Assembly (NCBI GenBank): GCA_016795465.1
Contig: JAEUHK010000092.1
Span: 1-64,000 of the forward strand
Reading direction: 5' to 3'
Length of the DNA stretch: 64,000 bases
DNA from: Verrucomicrobiaceae bacterium
GTDB taxonomy: Bacteria > Verrucomicrobiota > Verrucomicrobiia > Verrucomicrobiales > Verrucomicrobiaceae
The notes under the pieces were generated by a model. It made no database searches and was not told the origin of the DNA. It saw only the letters and a program-made list of their open reading frames with translations. A program made the position numbers and the translations under genes. This document shows, piece by piece, positions 43,502 to 52,741 of the stretch (its first letter is position 1; every line of letters begins with the position of its first letter).

Positions 43502-45865
43502 ATGAAATTCATCCTTTTGATTCTTCTGCCCGTTGTCGGCTTTGCCGGGCTCGGCCTCGCGCAGGCTCCGAAAGCCAAAAAAGACGCCGCCAAGCCCGCG
43601 ATGGCCGCAAAACCGGCGAAACTCGAACTCACGAGCGTTTCGCCGCGTGGACTGCATCTCGGCGTGGAGCAGGTTTTTAGCCTCGCTGGCAAAGACCTGG
43701 CTGAGGCGACGATTTTGACCTCAAACGCCGCGTTGAAGCCCGTCATCGATGCAGCGGCGAGCACGGCCACGAAGGTCGTTTTCAAGCTTCAGGCACCGGT
43801 GGGGCTTGGTCGCGGCAGTCACGATGTGTGGGTGAAGACGCCGACTGGCGAGTCGGCTAAATTGAAGCTGTATGCTGATGATCTCGCGCCCATCACGACC
43901 TCGGCGGCGGATTTCAAAAACGGCCCGGTGCAGATCGCGAAGCTGCCCGCGAGCGTTTGGGGCACGCTCACAGAGACGGGTCAGCATGACGCGTATCGTT
44001 TTACGGCGAAGGCGGGCGAGGAACTCGTGCTCGATCTCGCCGTGGCGCAGGTCGGCAGCGTGGCGAAATCGCCGACGCTCGAGATTGTGGACTCGAATCA
44101 CACGGTGCTCGCGGTGAATCGCGGGCTCGACAGCGGCAGCGATCCGTTCCTCGCATGGAAAGCGCCTGCGGATGGCGATTACCACATCCTCGTGAGCAAC
44201 ACGACGATGGATGGCAGCGCTGGGCATGTGTATCGACTCACGATTGGGGCACTGCCGTTCGTCACGAGCTGGTCGCCGCTCACCGCGCAGGTGGGGAAGG
44301 AGACCAAGGTCACGCTCATCGGTCATCATCTCGGCGACAAGGCCACCGTGACGATGAAGGCGGACAAGGAAGGCATCACGAATGTGCCGCTCGATGCCAA
44401 GGCGCTGCGTTTTCGCACGATGCCCTCGCTGCGTGTGAGTGCGCTGGCGCAGGTGAGCGAGGTGGAGGGCAATGATGACCTCGCGAAGGCGCAGCTGGTG
44501 TCCTCGTCGGCGAACATCAACGGTTTGCTCGCCAAAGCGGGCGACACCGATCACTTCGCGTTCGATGCCAAAAAGGGCCAGACGTGGATCATCGAGACGT
44601 TCGCCGCCCAAGCAGGCTCGCCCGCCGATACCAAGCTCGAAATTCTCCACCCCGATGGCAAACCCGTCGCTCGTTTGCTCATGCAAGCCGTGCGCGACAG
44701 CTACAACAACTTCCGCAGCGTCGATGCCAACAACCCGGACATCCGGCTGCAAAATTGGGAGGAGATGGAGCTCAATGAGTATGTCTGGTTCAATGGCGAC
44801 GTGATGAAGATCATACGCATGCCGCGCGGGCCGGACGGCGGCTGCTTCTTCTATGTGATCGATGGCAAACGCCGCGCTTACTTCGACACCAGCGCCACCT
44901 CCCACTCGCTCGATGAACCGTGCTACGTCGTGGAGCCGTATCCGCTCGGCAGCAAGATCGCCGCAAATGGACTGCCCATTTTCACGCTGAACTATCAAAA
45001 CGACGACAGCGGCGACCGCAAAATCGGCCGCGACTCGCGCCTGACCTTCACCGCGGCTTCCGATGGCCGTTTCGTTGTGCGAGTCATCGACACGCGCGGC
45101 TGGGGCGGCGAGCGCTTTGTGTATTCGCTCGCCATCCGCGAGCCGAAGCCGGACTTCAGCGTCAAACTCGCCGGCATGAACCCCACTGTGATGCCCGGAG
45201 CCTCCGTGGGCTTCTCCTTCCGTGCCGATCGACAGGACAATTTCGACGATCCCATTCAAATCGACATCACCGGCGTGCCCGCGGGCTACTGGGCCACGTC
45301 GCCGCTCATCATCGAGGCCGGTCACGACCTCATCAGCGGCTCGCTGCATGCCATGCCCGATGCCGCGAAGGACGCCGACTGGTCCAAACTCAAAATCACC
45401 GCCACCTCGAAAGGCCTCAAGCACGACGCCGGAAACTTCGGCAAGGTCACGCTCGGCGCGAAACCGAAGTTCATCATCGTTTTGGAGCCCGACGCCGGTG
45501 GCAAGCCCGTGATGCGCGATCCCGCCGCCGAAACGAAGCCGCTCGAACTCACCCTCGCGCCCGGCCAGACTGTGAAGGCCTGGCTGCGTGCGATTCGTGA
45601 GGACAACAAAGACCTCCTCAGCCTCGACGTGCACGGATTGCCCCACGGCGTCATCGTCGATGACATCGGCCTCAACGGCGTCCAAATCCGCTCCGGCGAA
45701 AACGAGCGCCCCATCTTCTTCCGCGCCGCCAACTGGGTCAAGGACCAGGACAAACTCTGCCACGGTGCGATCAGCTCCGCGCGAAACGAACACGACAGCG
45801 CCGGCTTGCAGACGAGCTTTCCGATTCTGATGAAGATCCGGAAGCCGGGCGTGGCGGCGAGGTGA
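43502..45865 (+). CDS. Exported PPC-domain protein
   Basis: A 787-residue protein with a signal peptide (about 1-20). It contains two bacterial pre-peptidase C-terminal (PPC) beta domains: one near 140-250 (GQHDAYRFTAKAGEELVLDL, APADGDYHILVSN) and one near 320-395 with a second copy of the motif in KAGDTDHFAFDAKKGQTWII. An N-terminal IPT-like segment (VSPRGLHLGVEQVFSLAG) precedes them. The C-terminal half is beta-rich with no family I recognise. Such proteins often accompany cytochrome/WD40 and DUF1549/DUF1553 proteins, so they probably act as one envelope system. Confidence 0.8.
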   Translation: MKFILLILLPVVGFAGLGLAQAPKAKKDAAKPAMAAKPAKLELTSVSPRGLHLGVEQVFSLAGKDLAEATILTSNAALKPVIDAAASTATKVVFKLQAPVGLGRGSHDVWVKTPTGESAKLKLYADDLAPITTSAADFKNGPVQIAKLPASVWGTLTETGQHDAYRFTAKAGEELVLDLAVAQVGSVAKSPTLEIVDSNHTVLAVNRGLDSGSDPFLAWKAPADGDYHILVSNTTMDGSAGHVYRLTIGALPFVTSWSPLTAQVGKETKVTLIGHHLGDKATVTMKADKEGITNVPLDAKALRFRTMPSLRVSALAQVSEVEGNDDLAKAQLVSSSANINGLLAKAGDTDHFAFDAKKGQTWIIETFAAQAGSPADTKLEILHPDGKPVARLLMQAVRDSYNNFRSVDANNPDIRLQNWEEMELNEYVWFNGDVMKIIRMPRGPDGGCFFYVIDGKRRAYFDTSATSHSLDEPCYVVEPYPLGSKIAANGLPIFTLNYQNDDSGDRKIGRDSRLTFTAASDGRFVVRVIDTRGWGGERFVYSLAIREPKPDFSVKLAGMNPTVMPGASVGFSFRADRQDNFDDPIQIDITGVPAGYWATSPLIIEAGHDLISGSLHAMPDAAKDADWSKLKITATSKGLKHDAGNFGKVTLGAKPKFIIVLEPDAGGKPVMRDPAAETKPLELTLAPGQTVKAWLRAIREDNKDLLSLDVHGLPHGVIVDDIGLNGVQIRSGENERPIFFRAANWVKDQDKLCHGAISSARNEHDSAGLQTSFPILMKIRKPGVAAR

Positions 45866-45908
45866 TTCGTCGAGAGACCGCTGCGGCGTCTGGCGTTCCA
45901 CTCGCCTC

Positions 45909-47273
45909 ATGAACCGCCGCTCCTTTCTCAAGCACACTGCCGCTTATGTTTCCGCGCCTGCCATTTTGAGCGCGAAGTCGCCGAACTCGATGTTTCAGGT
46001 GGCTTCGATTGGGGTGGGGGGGATGGGTGGGAACACGATGATGAGCGTGCTTCAGCATCCGAAGGTGCGGATCGTGGGGATGTGTGATGTGGATGCGAAG
46101 ACGCTGGAGTTGGCAACGAAGGGCATGTCATCGCGGCGGAAGGAGCATCAGGATCCGGCGGCGAAGGAGCGGCTGGGCGAGGCGGCGACGTTTCGGGATT
46201 ATCGCGAGATGATCGCGAAATTGGGCGACAGCGTGGATGCGATCACGATTGGCACGCCGGATCACATGCATGCGGCGCAGGCGGTGACGGCGTTGCGGGC
46301 GAAGAAGCATGTGTACCTGCAAAAGCCGCTGACGCATCATTTGCACGAGGCGCGGATTTTGAGCGCGGAGGCGGCGAAGGCCGGCGTGACGACGCAGATG
46401 GGCACGCAGGGGCATTCGAGCGTCGAGACGTCGCTGGCGGTCGATTTGATCAAGAGCGGCGCGATCGGCAAAGTGAAGGAGGTCATCTGCTGGGAGAACA
46501 AGAAGGCAAGCTGGTGGCCGAAGGTCACGCAGCGCAAGGCGGAGGCCGATCCGGTGCCGGCGAACGTGGATTGGAACCTGTGGCTCGGCGTGGCGAACGA
46601 GGTGCCCTTCCTCGAAGGCGCGTATCATCCGTCGATGTGGCGCTCGTGGGTCGATTTTGGTGTCGGCATGATGGGTGACATGGGCTGCCACTACTTCGAT
46701 GTGGTGTTTGCCTGCCTCGGTTTGCAGGCACCGAAGCGCGTGCGCTGTCTCGACGAGGGCAGCAAGGGCGATCTGTATGCGATGAAGCGCCATCTGGAGC
46801 TCGAATTCCCCGGCACGCCGCTCACGGCGGGCGACACGATCAAGATGACGTGGACGGACGGCGGTTACGAGTATGACAAGCGCGTCATCAAGCCCTCCGT
46901 GCTCACCAAAGACACGCCGAGCGGCATTTTCTTCATCGGCGAGAGCGGCGGCATCTTCAAACCGCACAGCCAGCGCCCGTGGCTGGTGCCAGAGGCGAAT
47001 TTCACCGGCTTCACCTACCCGAAGACCCGCATCGCGAATCATTACACCGACTGGGTGGACGCGTGCATGAAGGGCACAAAAGCCGCCACCGATCTGCCGA
47101 GTTACGGTTGTCCGGTCACGGAGGCCGTTTTGCTCGGGGTGCTCTCCGAGCGCAATCCGGGCGACTGGATCGAATGGGATGCCGCGAACGGCAAAATCGC
47201 CAACCGGCCCGAATTGAATGCCCAGCTCACGCGGAAATATCGCGACGGCTGGAGCGTCGAGGGGCTGGGGTGA
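45909..47273 (+). CDS. Tat-exported Gfo/Idh/MocA-family oxidoreductase
   Basis: A 454-residue protein with a twin-arginine signal (MNRRSFLKHTAAYVSAPAIL). The Rossmann domain has IGVGGMGGNTMMSVL near 34-48, DVDAKT, and the family EKP-like site as VYLQKPLTHHLHEAR near 130-145. The C-terminal domain of the fold is clear (WNLWLGVANEVPFLEGAYHP, FGVGMMGDMGCHYFDVVFA). These enzymes use NAD(P) to oxidise or reduce sugar derivatives. Tat export allows the cofactor to be bound before transport. It follows the PPC gene by 43 bp on the same strand. Confidence 0.92.
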   Translation: MNRRSFLKHTAAYVSAPAILSAKSPNSMFQVASIGVGGMGGNTMMSVLQHPKVRIVGMCDVDAKTLELATKGMSSRRKEHQDPAAKERLGEAATFRDYREMIAKLGDSVDAITIGTPDHMHAAQAVTALRAKKHVYLQKPLTHHLHEARILSAEAAKAGVTTQMGTQGHSSVETSLAVDLIKSGAIGKVKEVICWENKKASWWPKVTQRKAEADPVPANVDWNLWLGVANEVPFLEGAYHPSMWRSWVDFGVGMMGDMGCHYFDVVFACLGLQAPKRVRCLDEGSKGDLYAMKRHLELEFPGTPLTAGDTIKMTWTDGGYEYDKRVIKPSVLTKDTPSGIFFIGESGGIFKPHSQRPWLVPEANFTGFTYPKTRIANHYTDWVDACMKGTKAATDLPSYGCPVTEAVLLGVLSERNPGDWIEWDAANGKIANRPELNAQLTRKYRDGWSVEGLG

Positions 47274-47362
47274 GCTACGGGCGAGAAAATGCCAAAAAAG
47301 TGCGCGTGTCCCTGTAACCCAGGGTGGTAAAACGGGGCTACGGAACGTGAACCTCGGTCGTC

Positions 47363-50300
47363 ATGCGCTCTTTTATCCTTCTCCTCGCTCTGTTTTGTGT
47401 GATGCCTGCCCTGCTGCGTGCCCAAGGGTCGGGCACGGTGAACAGCCTCGCGCTGCCGTCGTATGCGGCACCGGGTTATGTGATCGCCGCTGACGGGGTG
47501 GACTCGGATCCGGGGACGAATCGCCATCTCGTGGCGGTGCGGGCTAATTGCACGGTGAACACGATCGGGAATTACGCGGTGGAATTCAGCCTGCTGGACC
47601 CCAACAACGTCGTGATGGCCACCGTGCTCTCCTCCACGGTATCGGTCGGGGTGGTGCCGGACACGCGGAACTACAACGCGGACCTCGAGCCGACTGCGGC
47701 CTCCGCTTTGCAGCCCGGCGTGCTCTACCGGCTGCGGGCGCGGCTGCTGCACAATGCCACGACGGAGGTGGACAAGATGACGGGCTCGCCAGGCCGGACG
47801 TATCTGCATTTCACCGGCACTGATCCGCTCAGCATCGACCGCAATGCGCTGACGGAGGTCACCAGCGTGACCATCGACCGCTCGTGGATGCTGGAGACGA
47901 ATCCATCGCGCACGACGATCCCGGTGACGGTGGGCTACACGATCCATCGCTACGACCGCTGGACCACGACGCCGCAGAATGTGGACCTCGATGTGACGCT
48001 GACGCCGACACTGACGAACGATGACTCCAGCACCGCGGTGGCCGTCACAGCCACGGACAACAGCTTCACGGTGCTGAATGTGCCGGGCCATGCCAGCGGC
48101 ACGCCGGTCGTGCCCTCGGCCACGAGCGGCACGCAGACGATCCAGGTCGATCCATCGGTCATTTTGAAGCCGCAGATGCATCACATCGACGTGCAGGGCT
48201 CGCACATTGACATCCCGGCGTCGATGACCTCGAAAGCAGGCAGCTCGATGGCCTCCGCCTCGACCGCGATGAGCCATTTCACGGGCAAACTGACCTTCGA
48301 TGGCAGCATCGTCACGCATTTCAGCAGCGTGGCCTCGGCTCCGTTCATCATCCCGACGATTTCACCGCCGGGCGTGATCCAGCAGGTGCTGCGGATCAAT
48401 CCAGATGGCAACAGCGGCTCGGTGGACACGCTGACGGGCTTCACCTTCGGCGATGGCTCGAATATCAACGTGGTGCTCGATGAATTCGGCGATGCCAGCT
48501 ACACCGGTCATGTCACCTCAGGCATTCTTTATATTAGCAATCCGGTTTTCGTCACCGTGCCGCCGGCGTCGCAATACGGCAGCTACAATGGCGTGCAGTA
48601 TTACCGGCCAGGGCCGGTCGAACTCAACACCGGCGGTGCGCATGCGCCAATCACGGCAAGACTGCCCACCGGCGTCGGCTGGGCGGCGAATCGCACGCGG
48701 AACCTGCTCAACGATGAGATCGACTTTGGCGTGGTCGATTTGAATCAGGCGATGGTGCCGCTGGCGGCGACGATCACGAAGGCGTATGCCGCGAACACCT
48801 TCTTCCTGTGTGAGGAAACGAAGCCGCTCTACATTCAGAGCACGGAACTGACGTGGGACACGATCGCGGGCGAGTTCCGCGCGGCGAATCTGTGCGCGGC
48901 GCACTCGATCCGGCAGCCGCTGCTCGATTTCCTCTCCAGCTACAGCTACGCGGATCCATCGCTGGCGGAGAAGAAGTCGAACGATCATGTCTTCAACCGC
49001 GTGACCGGCGCCACGACGCCGAAATTCAAAACGGGCACCAGCGGCGGCGGTGAAATGACGGCGGTGCTCGCGGCGGTGGCGTCGTCGTTCAAGACGCACA
49101 TGCCTTACGATGCGGAGGTGAAATACACCTCGCTGAGCGCGATCCAGATCGTGGATGATCTCGTCACCACCACGGGCACCAGCCATCTCAATTCGGCCGT
49201 TCCGCTCACGGTGAACTACAACCAGCATTGCCAGGAGGCGCTCGACGCGGGTTGCGGCTCGGCATTGACGGCCTCGGTCACGTTCACCAGCGCCACAGCG
49301 CAGTTCGCGTTCACCGCGGATGGTGGTTTGCATGCCACGGGCTCGGTGGCGATGACGAATCTCGCTTGGGGTGCGATCCCGAAGAAGCTGCCGACGGATC
49401 CGCAGGAGTATGCGCATCAGGTCACCACGAGCTTCACGAATGGGAATTTCCACATGCCCGGCAGCTTCCTGCGTGGCGATTTGAATGCTCTGACGGATGA
49501 AGATGGCCCTGGCGTGCTGCTTTTGACCGGCGTCGATCCTGCCACGCTCGCGGCGACGGAGCGTCCGTATCTCGCGGCGTATCTCGATGGCCTCGGTGAC
49601 TACGCGGGCATCAATTACCGCTGCTCCGGCGGCGGTTTCAGCGGCCTGAGCACGCTCCAGGGTGATCCGTATGGCTCGTATCCGCTGACGACGCGCTGCA
49701 AATACTACTCCCGTCTTTCTGGCGTCACCGGCATTCATGAGGCGGCCACGGGCTTCCCCGGCACGGCCACCATCAGCAGCTACCAGTTCATGTTGGACAC
49801 CTTTGGCTTCTCTTTCCTCTCCACAGAGATGGAGGACAGCCGCACGGGCGGTGATTTCGTGCTGCCGGCACCGACGAATTTCACGCTCGAGTTCTCCGAG
49901 CTCGCGCTGAGCTGCCTCGGGGCCTTGGAGAGCTTTGAGATCAATGGCGCGGGCAGCATCACGAAGGAGTTCGATTTCTGGAACTGCAACTTCACGCCCT
50001 ACACGGCCAGTTTTGTCTCAAACAACACCTGCGACCCCGGAGATGGCACGACCTTCGTTTTGGGCTTCGGTGCGTTTTCCTCGCACATTGCGGACGAGAT
50101 CGTCGGAACGCTCGGCATCCTCGCGGACGGCAGTTTTGTGCGTCCGAGCGAGATCGTGTCTCTCGTGCTCGATCCCTCGGTGCCCACGCGGATTCGTCTG
50201 CCGGGCTCGCTGGAGGTCATCGGCAGCACAGGCGAGATTTATGACTTCTTCCCGTCGCAGGGTGCTTATCTGAGTGATGAAGACGGGGCCACGGAAGGCT

Positions 50301-52702
50301 ACTGGAGCCTGTTTGGCAGCTTTGACGTGCCGTTCTTCCGTGACATGCAGGTGCATCTGCACACACGCTGCGTGGCGGCGGACAACACGTCCGTGCTCTA
50401 CGTCATGGGCGGCTGGCCGACGAACGGCTGGATGGAGAGCAGCATGGATCCGTTCACGGACACGACCTTTGACGACAACAACAAGGGCTTCACCGGCACC
50501 ACGCTCGCATTGTATCGCGATAGCGGCACCAGCGAGTCCTACAAGCCGCGGGCGCAGCAGGAATGGCTTGGCGTGCTCGATTTCGATTATCCGCTGCAGT
50601 GGTCGAACATCGCGTTCAACTTCACCGGCCTGGGTCCGATCTCCAAAGACGTGATCGTGGTGCAGACGCAGCATGAGTTGCAATACATGGACGCGGAAAA
50701 CGCGGAGATCACCTTTGGCGTGCGCTACGACGGCCTGCCGGAGATCAGCCTCACGAATTTTGTCTTCAACGCGGTGGATGATGCCACCGGCACCGCTTCC
50801 GCGATGATCGCGGCGGCGGGAGACAAGGTTTTTGGCTCGCTGGAGAACGGAGTCGATGAACTGGCCAACACGGTGAGTGACAAAGCAGAGGACATGCTCG
50901 GCACGGCGCTGGATGCGGTGATGAAACCGGTGCTGGATGACCTGATTGACGATTTGAAGGTCAAAATCTCCTCCGGCACCTACACGACCGTCGAGCTCGA
51001 GGCGATCATCACCGCTCATTTCACCGTGGGAGCACCGGGCGGCACTTTGAAAGATGCGCTGAACACGCTGGATGATGCCACAACCTTCCTGCAAGACCTC
51101 GATGCTCGTCTGGCGAAGATTCAGTATGGCATCGATTCGGTCATCAACACCGTCACCGTCGATCCGGACACCGGAGTGGCACTGCCGGTGGAGCAGGTGG
51201 CGAATGGATTGCTGAAGCAGGTCGAGGTGAATGGCGAGATGCGCCGCGTGGTGTTCGAGGCACTGGCTTCATCGCTCGTTTCGGTGCTCAGTGATGTCGT
51301 GGATGCCTCCGAGATCGAGGAGGAGCTCACGGCACTCGTTCAAGAGGCGGAACCGACGCTCGACTCCATCACCACCGTGCTCACGGACGTGCGTGACCTT
51401 GTGCAGGATGTGCGTGACCAGATCAGCACAGGCGTGGACATGGCGGAGGAAATTAAAGACCTCATCAACTCGCCCACCGGCGGCCAGATCGAGATCGCGA
51501 ACATCAGCGCGGAGCTGGAGCTGGTGATGAAGGAAATCGTGCTCAGCGCCACGACGCAGGACCTCGCCAGGCTGGACGATCTTGCCGAAGAATGGCGTTC
51601 CCGCATCGAGCAGGAGATTCGCCATGCGTTTTACGCCACGGAGCTCGTGGCGGACATCCAGGAGGCCGTGAAGGAGCGACTCTTCGATTTGCAGGCCAGC
51701 TTCAACGAGGCGGTGGACAGTGCTTTTGCCGCGTTGAACGACGCGATCCGCGAAGCGCTCTCCGATGTGCTCGCGGAGCTCGATACGAGCATCAACAACA
51801 CCCTCGGCAGCTTTGGTGACAAGCTCGGTGCCGGCTCGCTGACCGGTTACGCCCGCATTTACAACGACAGCCTGGAGGAACTGCGCATCGACGGCGCTTT
51901 CGAGCTCGATGTGCCTGATCCGCTTTCGCTGAATGCGTATCTCATCATCAAATCGCTCGATTCGGATGGTCCGGAGGCCTGCACCGGCCCGGCGGGCGCG
52001 ATGACCACGGAGGTCACCATCGGCACCACCGACATGGCAATCGGTCTCACGGGTCTGGGCGGTGATGGCGTGCATGCGGACATGAGCGTGAAGTTTGGCC
52101 TCAACAGCTCCGGTGTGCCGATCAGCATGGGTGGCGCGTTTGAGATGACCTCCGGCACGATCAGCTTTGAGACCTTTGAGATCTACAAACTGGCCGCGGA
52201 CGTGATGTTTGGCTCCACGGAGAACTACATCGCCGCCGCGGTCGGCCTGCGCTTTGGCGAGTATGATGTCGCGGGTGGTGTCTTCCTCGGAAAATCCTGC
52301 GACCTCGATCCGCTGAAGATGATCGACCCGCTGGTGGCCGAGGTGGTGCCCACGAGCAGCATCACGGGCATCTACGCGTATGGCGAGGCCACGTTCCCGA
52401 TCTACGGCACGGGCACCTGCTTCTTCAACATCAGCGCGAAGGCCGGCGCGGGCGTGTTTTACTTCCAGGAAGGCCCCACTTACGGCGGACGCATGACGCT
52501 GGGTGTGTATGGCGAGGCGCTGTGCGCGGTGGAGGTCGGCGCGGAGATCTCGCTGGCCGGATCGAAGAGCGGCGACAGCTACAATTTCGCCGGACACGGC
52601 CGTGTGTTCGGCCAGGCCGGCAAATGCCCGCTCTGCGTGAAGGCGAACTTCCAGGTGGACTTCAAATACACCGACGCCGGCGGCTGGGATGTCGATTTCT
52701 AA
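47363..52702 (+). CDS. Giant secreted protein 1 (1779 aa), unknown function
   Basis: This protein has a signal peptide (MRSFILLLALFCVMPALLRA). Residues about 30-1130 are mainly beta-rich, threonine/serine/glycine-rich and similar in texture to extracellular adhesin-like proteins, without a domain I can name. Residues about 1135-1490 change sharply to long amphipathic helices rich in D, E, V, L and A (e.g. DDLIDDLKVKISSG, LDSITTVLTDVRDLVQDVRD), likely a coiled-coil rod. Residues about 1500-1779 return to a glycine-rich beta domain (FGEYDVAGGVFLGKS, GEALCAVEVGAEISLAG) with several cysteines. No sortase, PEP-CTERM or OmpA signal was recognised. It leads a tandem set with the next two genes. Confidence 0.8.
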   Translation: MRSFILLLALFCVMPALLRAQGSGTVNSLALPSYAAPGYVIAADGVDSDPGTNRHLVAVRANCTVNTIGNYAVEFSLLDPNNVVMATVLSSTVSVGVVPDTRNYNADLEPTAASALQPGVLYRLRARLLHNATTEVDKMTGSPGRTYLHFTGTDPLSIDRNALTEVTSVTIDRSWMLETNPSRTTIPVTVGYTIHRYDRWTTTPQNVDLDVTLTPTLTNDDSSTAVAVTATDNSFTVLNVPGHASGTPVVPSATSGTQTIQVDPSVILKPQMHHIDVQGSHIDIPASMTSKAGSSMASASTAMSHFTGKLTFDGSIVTHFSSVASAPFIIPTISPPGVIQQVLRINPDGNSGSVDTLTGFTFGDGSNINVVLDEFGDASYTGHVTSGILYISNPVFVTVPPASQYGSYNGVQYYRPGPVELNTGGAHAPITARLPTGVGWAANRTRNLLNDEIDFGVVDLNQAMVPLAATITKAYAANTFFLCEETKPLYIQSTELTWDTIAGEFRAANLCAAHSIRQPLLDFLSSYSYADPSLAEKKSNDHVFNRVTGATTPKFKTGTSGGGEMTAVLAAVASSFKTHMPYDAEVKYTSLSAIQIVDDLVTTTGTSHLNSAVPLTVNYNQHCQEALDAGCGSALTASVTFTSATAQFAFTADGGLHATGSVAMTNLAWGAIPKKLPTDPQEYAHQVTTSFTNGNFHMPGSFLRGDLNALTDEDGPGVLLLTGVDPATLAATERPYLAAYLDGLGDYAGINYRCSGGGFSGLSTLQGDPYGSYPLTTRCKYYSRLSGVTGIHEAATGFPGTATISSYQFMLDTFGFSFLSTEMEDSRTGGDFVLPAPTNFTLEFSELALSCLGALESFEINGAGSITKEFDFWNCNFTPYTASFVSNNTCDPGDGTTFVLGFGAFSSHIADEIVGTLGILADGSFVRPSEIVSLVLDPSVPTRIRLPGSLEVIGSTGEIYDFFPSQGAYLSDEDGATEGYWSLFGSFDVPFFRDMQVHLHTRCVAADNTSVLYVMGGWPTNGWMESSMDPFTDTTFDDNNKGFTGTTLALYRDSGTSESYKPRAQQEWLGVLDFDYPLQWSNIAFNFTGLGPISKDVIVVQTQHELQYMDAENAEITFGVRYDGLPEISLTNFVFNAVDDATGTASAMIAAAGDKVFGSLENGVDELANTVSDKAEDMLGTALDAVMKPVLDDLIDDLKVKISSGTYTTVELEAIITAHFTVGAPGGTLKDALNTLDDATTFLQDLDARLAKIQYGIDSVINTVTVDPDTGVALPVEQVANGLLKQVEVNGEMRRVVFEALASSLVSVLSDVVDASEIEEELTALVQEAEPTLDSITTVLTDVRDLVQDVRDQISTGVDMAEEIKDLINSPTGGQIEIANISAELELVMKEIVLSATTQDLARLDDLAEEWRSRIEQEIRHAFYATELVADIQEAVKERLFDLQASFNEAVDSAFAALNDAIREALSDVLAELDTSINNTLGSFGDKLGAGSLTGYARIYNDSLEELRIDGAFELDVPDPLSLNAYLIIKSLDSDGPEACTGPAGAMTTEVTIGTTDMAIGLTGLGGDGVHADMSVKFGLNSSGVPISMGGAFEMTSGTISFETFEIYKLAADVMFGSTENYIAAAVGLRFGEYDVAGGVFLGKSCDLDPLKMIDPLVAEVVPTSSITGIYAYGEATFPIYGTGTCFFNISAKAGAGVFYFQEGPTYGGRMTLGVYGEALCAVEVGAEISLAGSKSGDSYNFAGHGRVFGQAGKCPLCVKANFQVDFKYTDAGGWDVDF

Positions 52703-52741
52703 TCCAAACGCCTCACGAAGCCTCCTCACCTCTTTCCGATC

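Noticed and set aside
43721..45937. Minus-strand frame of 738 codons opposite the PPC gene
   Set aside because: No recognisable sequence; the plus strand has a signal peptide and PPC domains.
47310..47324. Small hairpin CCCTG/CAGGG before giant gene 1 as a terminator or attenuator
   Set aside because: Only a 5-bp stem and no T tract; too weak to support.
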